Part shown: piece by piece, positions 27,201 through 34,913 of the stretch
Position numbering within the stretch: position 1 is the stretch's first letter
How the letters are laid out: each line of letters starts with the position of its first letter
Assembly: GCA_934725575.1 (NCBI GenBank)
Contig: CAKVCK010000009.1
Location: 1 to 64,000, forward strand
Origin: an uncultured Bacteroidales bacterium
Lineage (GTDB): Bacteria; Bacteroidota; Bacteroidia; Bacteroidales; UBA932
Direction: 5' to 3'
Length of the DNA: 64,000 nt
Translations under genes and position numbers: made by a program
The notes under the pieces: model-generated
The model's database searches: none
Told to the model about the DNA's origin: nothing
The model's input: the letters and a program-made list of their open reading frames with translations, nothing else

Positions 27201-27295
27201 CGGAAGCGCTATGCGGGGAATATGCTCCAGTCGAAGTCGATTCGCCTCACGATGGAAGCAATATGTGGGGAATATGATCCAGTGAGGGATCCGGA
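27201..27295. repeat. Imperfect tandem repeat upstream of pgi
   Basis: Two copies about 52 bases apart. The first runs GGAAGCGCTATGCGGGG then AATATGCTCCAGT, and the second GGAAGCAATATGTGGGG then AATATGATCCAGT. Each contains a GAATAT site. It sits between the pgi promoter and the htpG terminator. Confidence 0.6.
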
Positions 27296-27301
27296 ATATA
27301 T

Positions 27302-27344
27302 AAAAGTGCCGGGCACTTCGATAAGTTCAGTGTCCGGCACTTTT
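27302..27344 (-). terminator. Terminator of htpG built on the palindromic element
   Basis: AAAAGTGCCGG (27302-27312) pairs perfectly with CCGGCACTTTT (27334-27344). The stem continues 5 more pairs inward, with one G-T pair. The apical part reads CACTTCGATAAGTTCAGTG, a copy of the dispersed element. It lies 15 bases after the htpG stop. Confidence 0.75.
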
Positions 27345-27358
27345 ATATTCAGCAGTGC

Positions 27359-29356
27359 TTATTTGCGGCAGGCATCGGCGATGACTTTCTCGCTGCGGGC
27401 GATGAAGTCGGAGAGTGCCTTGCCTTTGAGCAGGCCGTTGGAAAGGAGGGCGAGGTCGATCACCTGCTTGAGGATGTCGTTGCCGGCGGCATATTCATCG
27501 ACCACGGCCTGATGGGCATCCTTGATGGCCTGACGCTCGTCGTTTATGCGCTTCTTCTCGTCCTCGGAAGCGTCCTTGCCAGGCTCGGCAGGAAGTTCCT
27601 GCATCGGAGTGATCTTTGACTTTGCCTCGGTGACGATTCCGGCCATAACCGGGTTCTCAAGGTTGACGGTGATGTTGAACGACTCCGGCATATTCCCGTA
27701 GAAGTTCATTCCGCCGCCCATCGCGCTCATCTCGCGGTAACGCCTCATAAACTCGTTGCGGGTGATGATCACCGGCGCGGCGTTCTCGCCGAGGTTGTCG
27801 GCCTCCACGAAGTAGTCGTTGCCCTTCGGCAGAACAGCCTTGAACATCGCGCTGAGGTCATCCTTGTCGGCCTGGGCCATTTCAGGCTTTACCTTCTCGC
27901 TCTTCGGGATGAGGTTGTCGATCGTGTCTGAGTCCACGCGGGCAAACTTTGTGTCGGAGATCTTATGTTCCAGCAGGTTGACATAGTGGGCGTCCAGCTC
28001 GCAGTCCATCAGAAGCACATCGTAGCCCTTGTTCTTGGCCGCCTCGATGAAGGCGTACTGCTCGTCGGTGTCGGTGGCGTAAAGGTAAACGACCTTCTTG
28101 TCCTTGTCGGTCTGGTTCTCTGAGATGGCCTTGCGGTAGTCCTCCAGAGAGAAGTACTTGCCGTCCGTGTTCTTGAACAGAGCGAACTTCAGAGCCCTCT
28201 CGCAGAACTTCTCGTCGGAGAGCATACCATATTCAATGAACAGCTTGAGGTTGTCCCACTTCTTCTCCCAAGCTTCGCGCTCGTTCTTGAATATCTCCTC
28301 CAGCCTGTCAGCCACCTTCTTGGTGATGTAGGTCGAGATCTTCTTGACATTCTCATCGGCCTGCAGATAGCTTCTGGAGACGTTCAGAGGAATGTCCGGA
28401 GAGTCTATCACACCGTGCAGGAGTGTCAGGAAGTCAGGGACGATGTTGTCCACGTGATCCGTGACGAACATCTGGTTGCAGTAAAGCTGGATGTTGTTCT
28501 TCTCGATCGCCATCCTGTCCTTGATCTTCGGGAAGTAGAGGATTCCGGTGAGGTTGAACGGATAGTCCACATTCAGATGGATGTAGAACAGAGGATCCTC
28601 CTTCATCGGGTAGAGATCCCTGTAGAACTTCATATAGTCCTCTTCCTTCAGCTCGGAAGGCTTGCGGATCCAGAGAGGCTCGATCTTGTTGATGACATTG
28701 TCCTTGTCGGTATCGACATATTTGCCGTCCTTCCATTCCTGCTCCTTGCCGAACACGACCGGAACCGGCATAAACTTACAATATTTGTCAAGAAGCTGGT
28801 GGATCTTGCCCTTTGTGCCGTAGTCCTTGGCGGCCTCATCGTCAAGATAAAGGGTGATGACGGTGCCTCTGTCAGCCTTCTCGCAAGGTCCCATCTCGAA
28901 CTCAGGGTTGCCCTCGCAGCTCCAGATAACGCCCTTAGCGCCTTCCTTCCAGGAAAGGGACTCGATCGTCACCTTCTTCGCGACCATAAACGCGGAATAG
29001 AATCCCAGTCCGAAATGGCCGATGATGTTCTGGTCCTTGTACTTCTCAAGGAACTCTCCGGCGGAGGAGAAGGCGATCTGATTGATGTACTTGTCGATCT
29101 CCTCCTCGGTCATACCGATACCGTTATCAATGATTTTCAGAGTCTTGGCAGCCTCGTCAAGCTCGACACGAACCTTCAGCTCGCCAAGCTCACCCTTGAA
29201 CTCTCCGTTAGAAGCGATGGCCTTCATCTTCTGCGAAGCGTCCACCGCGTTCGCCACCAGTTCCCTAAGGAATATCTCGTGATCCGAATAAAGAAATTGC
29301 TTGATGACCGGGAATATGTTCTCAGTCGTCACTCCAATCTGTCCTTTGTTTGCCAT
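27359..29356 (-). CDS. htpG: Molecular chaperone HtpG (Hsp90)
   Basis: A 665-residue Hsp90. The GHKL ATPase motifs are ELVANAVDASQKM, LKIIDNGIGMT and IGHFGLGFYSAFMVA. The middle domain includes LNVSRSYLQ with the conserved Arg. The chaperone is cytosolic. The leader (29357-29430) contains a strong hairpin described separately. Confidence 0.97.
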   Translation of the reverse strand: MANKGQIGVTTENIFPVIKQFLYSDHEIFLRELVANAVDASQKMKAIASNGEFKGELGELKVRVELDEAAKTLKIIDNGIGMTEEEIDKYINQIAFSSAGEFLEKYKDQNIIGHFGLGFYSAFMVAKKVTIESLSWKEGAKGVIWSCEGNPEFEMGPCEKADRGTVITLYLDDEAAKDYGTKGKIHQLLDKYCKFMPVPVVFGKEQEWKDGKYVDTDKDNVINKIEPLWIRKPSELKEEDYMKFYRDLYPMKEDPLFYIHLNVDYPFNLTGILYFPKIKDRMAIEKNNIQLYCNQMFVTDHVDNIVPDFLTLLHGVIDSPDIPLNVSRSYLQADENVKKISTYITKKVADRLEEIFKNEREAWEKKWDNLKLFIEYGMLSDEKFCERALKFALFKNTDGKYFSLEDYRKAISENQTDKDKKVVYLYATDTDEQYAFIEAAKNKGYDVLLMDCELDAHYVNLLEHKISDTKFARVDSDTIDNLIPKSEKVKPEMAQADKDDLSAMFKAVLPKGNDYFVEADNLGENAAPVIITRNEFMRRYREMSAMGGGMNFYGNMPESFNITVNLENPVMAGIVTEAKSKITPMQELPAEPGKDASEDEKKRINDERQAIKDAHQAVVDEYAAGNDILKQVIDLALLSNGLLKGKALSDFIARSEKVIADACRK

Positions 29357-29390
29357 AATATCTTTCCTTTTAAATTTTACGAATATATTC

Positions 29391-29420
29391 AGTCGGCCTC
29401 ACCTTCTGGTGAAGCCGATT
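29391..29420 (-). promoter_or_regulatory. Hairpin in the htpG leader
   Basis: CGGCCTCACC (29394-29403) pairs with GGTGAAGCCG (29408-29417) with one mismatch around the tetraloop TTCT; outer bases add pairs. On the minus strand it lies about 35 bases before the htpG start. It could be a leader structure or the end of the upstream recombinase transcript; no T-run follows it. Confidence 0.45.
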
Positions 29421-29466
29421 CAAGGATAGTCAAAATATGTTCCAAGAGATTCGGACTGACAAATTG

Positions 29467-30072
29467 TCATTCCCACTCACAGGACTTCAAGAACCGCCAC
29501 AAGGTATTCCGGTCCACCTTGCAGATCTTGGCGATCTTGCGCTGCGACATCCCCACCGCCATCAACTCCGCGATCAAGGTTCTCTTACCGTACAGCTTAC
29601 GTTTCTCCAACGCCGTCTTCCGTCCTTTTGGACGGCCAAGCACCACCCCCTCGGCCCTCTTCCGAGCCAACGCCTCCTTCGTCCTCTGGCTGATAAGGTT
29701 GCGCTCGATCTCCGCCGACAGCCCGAAAGCGAACGCCAGCACCTTGCTCTGAATATCCTCCCCCAGTCGATAGTTATCCTTGATCGTCCACACCTTGCAC
29801 TCCTTGGTCATACAGATGTTGAGTATCTCCATAATCATAAACAGATTACGCCCCAGCCTCGAAAGTTCCGCGCAGATGATCAGATCATCCTTCCGCACAC
29901 GCCGAAGCAGCGTCCCCAACTCCCTTTTACTATAGGACTTGGTTCCGCTGATGGTCTCCTCGATCCACCCATCGATGGACAGATGCTCCCTCTCGCAGAA
30001 GTTATTGATTTCAAACCTTTGATTCTCAACAGTCTGTTTGTCGCTGCTGACCCGAATGTAGCCGTAATTCAT
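29467..30072 (-). CDS. Serine site-specific recombinase (DNA invertase/resolvase family)
   Basis: A 201-residue small serine recombinase. The N-terminus MNYGYIRVSSDKQ has the catalytic Ser (residue 9). LIICAELSRLGRN carries the conserved Arg pair region, then AEIERNLISQRTKEALARKR leads to the E-helix. The C-terminal HTH is GMSQRKIAKICKVDRNTLWRF. Size and domain order match Hin/Gin/Pin-type invertases and the promoter-inversion enzymes known in Bacteroides. No transposase is nearby. It flanks the rearranged restriction-modification region and is the obvious candidate for its rearrangement, but no crossover site is proven. Confidence 0.9.
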   Translation of the reverse strand: MNYGYIRVSSDKQTVENQRFEINNFCEREHLSIDGWIEETISGTKSYSKRELGTLLRRVRKDDLIICAELSRLGRNLFMIMEILNICMTKECKVWTIKDNYRLGEDIQSKVLAFAFGLSAEIERNLISQRTKEALARKRAEGVVLGRPKGRKTALEKRKLYGKRTLIAELMAVGMSQRKIAKICKVDRNTLWRFLKSCEWE

Positions 30073-30261
30073 AGTTCTCTACCTCCTCTTTCCTTTCGCC
30101 TCACCCGCATCAGAATCCTACGCCCCAGGGAAAGAAAACCGAAGCCGTTCCGATGCCCGTTCCAAAGATAGCCAATGTACGCCACAATTCCAAGACCTAT
30201 GATTCATAAATATTTACATTTCGCTCGTCATTCACTTACCACGCATCTCCACAGCACCTTC

Positions 30262-30403
30262 ACGGCAACACTTTTGACCTTTTTTGTCGCTCGGAAACTC
30301 ATTTCGAAGCTCTTCGACAACGCTTTTGGCCTTTTTCGTCGCCCTGCACCACCCACTTCGAAGATCACAAGACGACACTTTGGACCATTTCTGTCACCCT
30401 GCA
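30262..30403. repeat. Degenerate tandem repeat, 52-55 base period
   Basis: Three imperfect units share CGACAACGCTTTTGGCC or similar, then TTTTTCGTCGCCCTGCA or similar, with a CACTTCGAAG-like segment between. They look old and decayed. Confidence 0.5.
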
Positions 30404-30465
30404 AGTATGCAACCAATATTCCCTGATAGCACAGTCGGCTCATCTATCGCACCTAAAACGACATT

Positions 30466-30657
30466 CACCTGATAACGACCAAGTTACAGTTCAAGGTGTG
30501 AATATAATCGCACACCTGAAAGTCAAATATCCCTCCACAGAGCCCTCTATTGGCGCCACGCCCTTCCAGGTGCGAAATACTACGCACACCTGGAACCGCA
30601 TCTATCCGATAACCATCAAGTTACAGTTCCAGGTGCTGATATAATCGCTCACCTGAA
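30466..30657. repeat. Three AGGTG...CACCT hairpins, two within direct repeats
   Basis: Direct repeats of about 52 bases at 30466-30520 and 30606-30657 share CAAGTTACAGTT, then a hairpin AGGTG, TATAATCGC, CACCTGAA. A third hairpin at 30564-30596 has perfect 9-base arms (TTCCAGGTG / CACCTGGAA). The last copy ends 22 bases before the first restriction-enzyme fragment. Confidence 0.6.
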
Positions 30658-30679
30658 TTATTACCATATTGTCGAATAT

Positions 30680-31201
30680 ATGTATGTGTCCACCTCCGCC
30701 CAGCCCCGTGATGCCATCAATAATCTGGGCGTATATGTTCAGCAGCAAGGCACAACCTGCGGATTCACCGGCCACGATGCCTGGGTAGTCCTGAGCCCCA
30801 TCGAGCAGAGCATCAAGCGAAAGATCGAAAGTGTCGGGAAACCGCTGAGGGACTGGGATATAAATATCTTCAGAGGAGTTCTTACCGGTTACAACGACGC
30901 CTTCATAATCACAACCCAAAGACGTGACGAGATCCTTTCAAACTGTAAGTCCGAGGAAGAGCGCCAAAGAACGAATGATATAATAAGGCCAATTTTAAGA
31001 GGCCGTGACATCAAGCGCTACTCCTACGACTGGGCGGGACTGTGGCTGATCAACACCCACAACGGCGTAAAAGGCAAAATCCCACGCATTGACATCAACG
31101 ACTACCCCGCCATAAAAGCCCATCTGGACAAGTTTTGGGATAAAATCCAGACCCGAGCCGATCAAGGTGACACCCCATACAACCTTCGTAACTGCGCTTA
31201 T
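30680..31201 (+). pseudogene. Type IIG restriction-modification enzyme, internal fragment (TRD, proximal half)
   Basis: About 174 codons of the TaqI-like C-terminal specificity region: WVVLSPIEQSIKRKIE, GVLTGYNDAFII, IIRPILRGRDIKRYSY, WAGLWLINTHNG, then YPAIKAHLDKFWDKI and TPYNLRNCAY. The methylase part upstream is absent. After NLRNCAY the reading runs into the reversed end of the truncated hipA gene at about 31202-31207 (TCGGAC). In family members this segment continues with an acidic-Phe-Pro-Lys-Ile segment, which matches how the fragments at 33367 and 33557 begin. Confidence 0.75.
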
Positions 31202-31202
31202 T

Positions 31203-31373
31203 CGGACGTGCGCTCATCGGATTTTTTATCGATGCGACAAGAGGAAACGCGTCAAGGGTTCCGGCAAGAAACTCTCGGCTGTACTCGAAATACGAGCAAC
31301 CACGCCGGCCATCCCACGACAGCCGACCAATCTCCTTGTCCCAGAGAATTACTTTCAATGTGCTTGTAATCAT
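31203..31373 (-). pseudogene. hipA: hipA toxin gene, truncated to its first 57 codons
   Basis: Starts with ATG overlapping the hipB stop by 4 bases, as in intact hipBA operons. It reads LKVILWDKEIGRLSWDGRRG, SYFEYSREFL and APLVASIK-type DAFPLVASIKNPMS, matching the N-terminal subdomain of Bacteroidota HipA kinases. After residue 57 it enters the reversed restriction-enzyme fragment, so the kinase domain is missing. The breakpoint coincides with the fragment end at 31201. Confidence 0.7.
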
Positions 31374-31681
31374 ACTTTCTTATGGCGTATGCGCTGAACC
31401 TTTTTGCTGCCATCCTTTATCAGGTAAGCCGATTCCGGAAGCTCGGGCAAGACCTCATCAAGAGCGTTGATGCAACCTATCGCCTTCATCAGCATCAGAA
31501 AAGAAGCCAGGGATATGCCAGCCGCTCCTCCTGTCTCAAATTTATGAATAGTATTGATCGTGAGCCCCGATTGCTCGGCCACCTCTTTCTGAGTCATATT
31601 CGACCTCAGCCTATAATCCCTGAACCGCTCCCCCAGCATCTTGACCAATTCCGGGATTGAATATTCATAATAATCCAACAT
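31370..31681 (-). CDS. hipB: XRE-family antitoxin-like regulator (HipB-like)
   Basis: 103 residues with an XRE helix-turn-helix at about 20-75 (FRDYRLRSNMTQKEVAEQSG, TINTIHKFETG). The C-terminal tail is typical of the HipB partners of Bacteroidota HipA (LPELPESAYLIKDGSKKVQR). The start is the ATG at 31681; the longer reading begins at TTG. It has its own perfect promoter and operator-like repeats (31695-31792). The gene looks intact although its toxin partner is truncated. Confidence 0.8.
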   Translation of the reverse strand: MLDYYEYSIPELVKMLGERFRDYRLRSNMTQKEVAEQSGLTINTIHKFETGGAAGISLASFLMLMKAIGCINALDEVLPELPESAYLIKDGSKKVQRIRHKKV

Positions 31682-31694
31682 CTGCAAGTATAAC

Positions 31695-31792
31695 TTATTC
31701 TATAAAATAAATTAATACCAAATATTCAATATAAATTATTCTATAGTATTATTTATATTTACAAAGATAGGATTATTTTCTTTGATTCCAAA
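31695..31792 (-). promoter_or_regulatory. hipB promoter with operator-like repeats
   Basis: On the minus strand TTTG (31792-31789), 19 bases, then TATCTTTG (31769-31762), a perfect Bacteroidota promoter. Two copies of TTATTCTATA lie at 31695-31704 and 31736-31745; the second is at the likely start of transcription. HipB-type proteins usually repress their own operon, and these are candidate binding sites. Confidence 0.7.
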
Positions 31793-31808
31793 TATCATCA
31801 GGAAAGAC

Positions 31809-33161
31809 TTACATATCCTCTAATGAAAGGCACCTTACGGTTCTTTTGTACCGCCTGATCCGTTTTTCCTTCTGAATAAAGAAGCGGACCTTCCCATCCA
31901 TCGTTTCTTTGTCGAATTTTTCAGGATTGCGTTTGACTTCAATGATCTCAGCGTTTTTGTCATCGGAACTGACAGCGACAATGTCAATCTCGCATTGCTG
32001 ATGGTTGCCCTTGGAGTCTGTGTATCCTTTAGGATCCCACCAGCCACCGATCGCGCGATAGTTCATTTCTTCCATCATCTTGGCTTTGAAATATCGTTCG
32101 AGAGTGTCTCCGGTGTATGTGGTGTAGTCATCAGACATCACCTTTGCCAGCAAAGGATACTGTCCGATCTCTATCATCATCTGATTCTTCTCAATGTAAC
32201 GGAACCAGAATCTCAAAAAAACATCACTGATTTCGTAACGCACTGTCTGCGACTTGCTTCCGGCCCACATCGGGCGTTTTTTACCTATGAGGTTATAGGT
32301 TTCCTCAAGCTTCGACAACTGCCCTCCGATACTTTTTGATCCAAGGTATGTGGCGATCTCCGCCTGGGTGTTGTAACCTTCTGAGATGGCTTCCAAGATA
32401 GAGAAATATGTCCCATACTTCCTGCCGAACTCTTGAATAAGCAGTTTGCGACCTTCCTCAATGAACGGAGAGTCCGGTTTACAAATATACCGGATCATCC
32501 CATCCTTGGTCAACGCATCGGCATCAACAAAGAGCTCAATGTATTTCGGCACTCCACCAGTATATGCGTAAATCGCGAGAAGATCGTCATTTGTGTACCC
32601 TGGGGCATATTCATTCATCACTTCCTTGAGAACCGATGGAGCGAAAGGATGCAGTTTGACTGTATGGTCATCCCTTCCGTACAATGGCTTCTTCTTATCC
32701 TTAAACAGCTTAGTCATAAGTGAATATATGGAACCACTCACGATAAGATTGACATTAGTCTTCAGACGGAATTGATCCCAATAATTCTGAATGTCGGAGA
32801 ATATGGAAGGATTGACCTCGCTGAAGTTTTGAAACTCATCAATGACAAGCGTGAATTTCCTATGCTCCCCGGCCTGCATCAGAATGGCGAAGATATCCTT
32901 GAATGAAGTGATCCCGTCCGGAACGAAAAGACCAAGTTTGGCGCGTATCTCGCCAATGAACTCAGCGCAAAGCACAGCCTCGTTCTTCTTCCCGACGAAA
33001 AAATACAGGTATTCCTCCCCTGACATAGATTTGTCTATCAGAGTGGTCTTCCCGATTCTACGCCTTCCTGTGACAACCGTCAGCATTGAGTGGTTCTCGT
33101 AAGAACGATTCTTCATCTCACGCAGTTGCGCCAGTTGTTCTGTCCTGTCAAAGAATTTCAT
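31809..33161 (-). CDS. AAA ATPase with C-terminal nuclease-like domain (DUF234 type)
   Basis: A 450-residue STAND-like/archaeal-type ATPase. Walker A is VVTGRRRIGKTTLI near 30-43, Walker B LVIDEFQNF near 100, and a sensor region IVSGS. A winged-helix part follows (TQAEIATYLG, LEETYNLIGKKRP). The C-terminal CEIDIVAVSSDDKNAEIIEVKR fits a PD-(D/E)XK-like nuclease core. It appears intact, with its own promoter and operator-like palindrome. It lies between fragments of restriction-modification genes. Function unknown; such proteins are frequent in mobile and defence regions. Confidence 0.85.
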   Translation of the reverse strand: MKFFDRTEQLAQLREMKNRSYENHSMLTVVTGRRRIGKTTLIDKSMSGEEYLYFFVGKKNEAVLCAEFIGEIRAKLGLFVPDGITSFKDIFAILMQAGEHRKFTLVIDEFQNFSEVNPSIFSDIQNYWDQFRLKTNVNLIVSGSIYSLMTKLFKDKKKPLYGRDDHTVKLHPFAPSVLKEVMNEYAPGYTNDDLLAIYAYTGGVPKYIELFVDADALTKDGMIRYICKPDSPFIEEGRKLLIQEFGRKYGTYFSILEAISEGYNTQAEIATYLGSKSIGGQLSKLEETYNLIGKKRPMWAGSKSQTVRYEISDVFLRFWFRYIEKNQMMIEIGQYPLLAKVMSDDYTTYTGDTLERYFKAKMMEEMNYRAIGGWWDPKGYTDSKGNHQQCEIDIVAVSSDDKNAEIIEVKRNPEKFDKETMDGKVRFFIQKEKRIRRYKRTVRCLSLEDM

Positions 33162-33180
33162 ACTTCATATTTTTTACTGC

Positions 33181-33231
33181 CGTAAATTTTACGACTGTTG
33201 CAAAATTACTAAATATCTTTAAATATCCAAA
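33181..33231 (-). promoter_or_regulatory. Promoter of the AAA ATPase gene with a palindrome at the transcription start
   Basis: On the minus strand TTTG (33231-33228), 19 bases, then TAATTTTG (33208-33201). Just downstream, where transcription should start, is the perfect 13-base palindrome CGTAAATTTTACG (33181-33193), an operator-like position. The NUDIX regulator promoter has the same arrangement. Confidence 0.7.
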
Positions 33232-33365
33232 TTATTAACAGATTAACACTACTGAAATGATTACAGTAATTTTGGCAACCATTATAATTATGTATAACTA
33301 TCTATGGCGGCCAGAATGCCATACTTATAATTAGCGAAGTCTGCAAAACTTAATAATGTGAAATA

Positions 33366-33399
33366 GGACGACTTTTCTCAGCCGAAAATCGTGTGGGGA
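33366..33399 (+). repeat. 34-base direct repeat, copy 1
   Basis: Identical to 33556-33589 over 34 bases, starting GGACGACTTTTC and ending CGTGTGGGGA. It encodes DDFSQPKIVWG, the entry segment of the distal half of the type IIG recognition domain. Confidence 0.85.
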
Positions 33400-33558
33400 A
33401 ATCTGTCTCTGACGGCAAGCTATGCTTTGGTCGATAAGGAATATTATGTGAAGGCTCCGTCTCCTATGATAGTTCCGGCGAGCAAATACTTGTTGGCAAT
33501 ATTGAACTCAAGACTGGCTGATTTTTATATTCAGTTGTTGGGAGTAACACGGAATGGA
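33367..33558 (+). pseudogene. Type IIG enzyme fragment, distal TRD variant A, first part
   Basis: 64 codons in frame: DDFSQPKIVWGNLS, DKEYYVKAPSPMIVPASKYLLAI (quoted as DKEYYVKAPS then PASKYLLAI) and LNSRLADFYIQLLGVTRNG. It breaks off at GGA (33556-33558), the first bases of the second 34-base repeat, where the frame changes. In intact relatives the next residues are GYFEYKP, which are found at 34238 on the opposite strand. Confidence 0.75.
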
Positions 33559-33589
33559 CGACTTTTCTCAGCCGAAAATCGTGTGGGGA
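33556..33589 (+). repeat. 34-base direct repeat, copy 2
   Basis: Identical to 33366-33399, offset by 190 bases. It opens the variant B cassette. Confidence 0.85.
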
Positions 33590-33976
33590 GAAATCTCTGA
33601 CAGAAGCAAATTTGCCTATGATGCGAATAGGCATTTTATACCGGAAGCGACAACGTTTTTGATGTCAGGGAAGAGCCTGCCTTACCTTCTGTGCGTTTTG
33701 AATTCGCCTCTCTCCGAATGGTTCTTCTCCAAATTGGGAACAACAACCGGTGTCGGTACGGTAAGGTGGAAGAAATATACAATTGAAGAACTGCTGATTC
33801 CCAAAGCCGAAGAATATGTAGTAGATCAAATTGAATGTTTAGTTGAGAATTATCTGAACAATGAATGTTCGCTTGATGAACTTTCTTTTCGCGCCAACCA
33901 TTTGTTATACAAAATAGTAGGACTTTCCGAAGAGGAAATTTCTTATGTCGAGAACTACTACCCTCCGCTGTTATAA
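33557..33976 (+). pseudogene. Type IIG enzyme fragment, distal TRD variant B, complete to its stop codon
   Basis: About 139 codons. It starts with the same DDFSQPKIVWG as variant A but continues differently: GEISDRSKFAYDANRHF, LPYLLCVLNSPLSEWFF, TVRWKKYTIEELLIPKA, and a C-terminal helix-rich tail ending GLSEEEISYVENYYPPLL and TAA. It would join in frame after the NLRNCAY end of the 30680 fragment, so it looks like an alternative recognition cassette. Alone it has no start of its own beyond a chance ATG at 33554. Confidence 0.75.
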
Positions 33977-34046
33977 GGACAAGCGAATGGAAGTTCATTA
34001 AATACCTTCTTCAGCACAGAACAATTGTTCAGATGCGGAAATGGCA

Positions 34047-34241
34047 TTACTTCTGACGTTTGTTCAAATAATCACGTTCCTCTTCGGAAAGTCCATATAG
34101 GTCAAAAACACGTTGATCAATCGCTTGGCTATCCAAAGAATCAACCAACCTTTCAATTTTCAACAAGAGAGGGTTATCGCCTTTAAGAACTGGTACAGGC
34201 AATCGTTCAACAAAAATAGGTTTGTATTCGAAATAACCTCC
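34047..34241 (-). pseudogene. Type IIG enzyme fragment, distal TRD variant A, last part, inverted
   Basis: On the minus strand the frame reads GGYFEYKPIFVERLPVPV, then LLLKIERLVDSLDS and GLSEEERDYLNKRQK followed by TAA. This is the classic end of a TaqI-like C-terminal specificity domain. Its first GGA codon (34241-34239) corresponds to the last GGA of the plus-strand fragment ending at 33558. Inverting the DNA between them would give TRNGGYFEYKP without a gap. Confidence 0.72.
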
Positions 34242-34389
34242 GATGATTTGCAGATGATGCCAAGTTGGATAAGGAAGTTTTTTCTCAATGCTCTAAAAAC
34301 ACAGACAAGATGAATAACTTGCGATTGACCGGAGATTCTATCGTGACATTCTTGGTTATATCTTTGCTGCAGGAGAGACCAACTCGTAA

Positions 34390-34905
34390 TTGATGAGATT
34401 AAGAAAGGCCTCAAGAGATTATATTCACGGAGTGCGGTCAAATGAACTTGAAAAGAAACTAAAAGAGTATGGTGTTCATAATTTCGCTGTAAAGAATATC
34501 ACGGAGACTTTGACAAAAATAGGGACAAAGCCGATAGAACACGATAGTGATCCTACTGTCATAGATGTATTCTACTCAAGCTTGTTTCCTGAATATTCCG
34601 GCGACATCGCTCCCTGTGTGAAAATCGAGATAAGCTGCCTTTCTATGGATGAGCCTTATGAAGACAAACTGAACACATCTCTCATCAATCAGAAGTTTGA
34701 AGATACGGACACTGATTCCGGAGATGTGATTCGTACCGTAAAGCCTTCAAGAACATTTCTGGAAAAGTGTTTTCTTCTGAATGAGGAATTTCAGAGACGG
34801 GATCCTCGCTCCCGCAGGATGAGCCATCATTTGTATGACATTGAAAAGATTATGGACACCGACTATGGAAAGGATGCATTGAACGACCTCTCTTTATACA
34901 AATCC
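34390..34905 (+). pseudogene. AbiEii-like nucleotidyltransferase toxin, truncated at both ends
   Basis: The reading includes MDEPYEDKLN and SRTFLEKCFLLNEEF with the following RRMSHHLYDIEKIMDTDYG, matching the second half of AbiEii/AbiGii toxins (type IV toxin-antitoxin or abortive infection). The N-terminal nucleotidyltransferase motif expected upstream (a GGT...DID type) is missing. After LSLYKSIV the frame runs into unrelated sequence (near 34905). No AbiEi antitoxin gene is seen. Confidence 0.65.
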
Positions 34906-34913
34906 ATAGTATA

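Larger units (their letters stand above)
30073..30679. other. Repeat-rich non-coding region beside the recombinase
   Basis: I see no gene in these 600 bases. They hold two repeat families, listed separately: three degenerate tandem units at about 30262-30403, and three AGGTG/CACCT hairpins at 30490-30657. The region is AT-richer than the flanks and ends where the first restriction-enzyme fragment begins. Confidence 0.55.

Noticed and set aside
29467..30072. Resolvase of a transposon
   Set aside because: No transposase, terminal inverted repeats or target duplication is visible. Size and HTH fit a stand-alone invertase as well or better.
34113..34313. Small plus-strand open frame in the island
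   Set aside because: It is the reverse of the inverted type IIG fragment, whose minus-strand reading matches a known family end.
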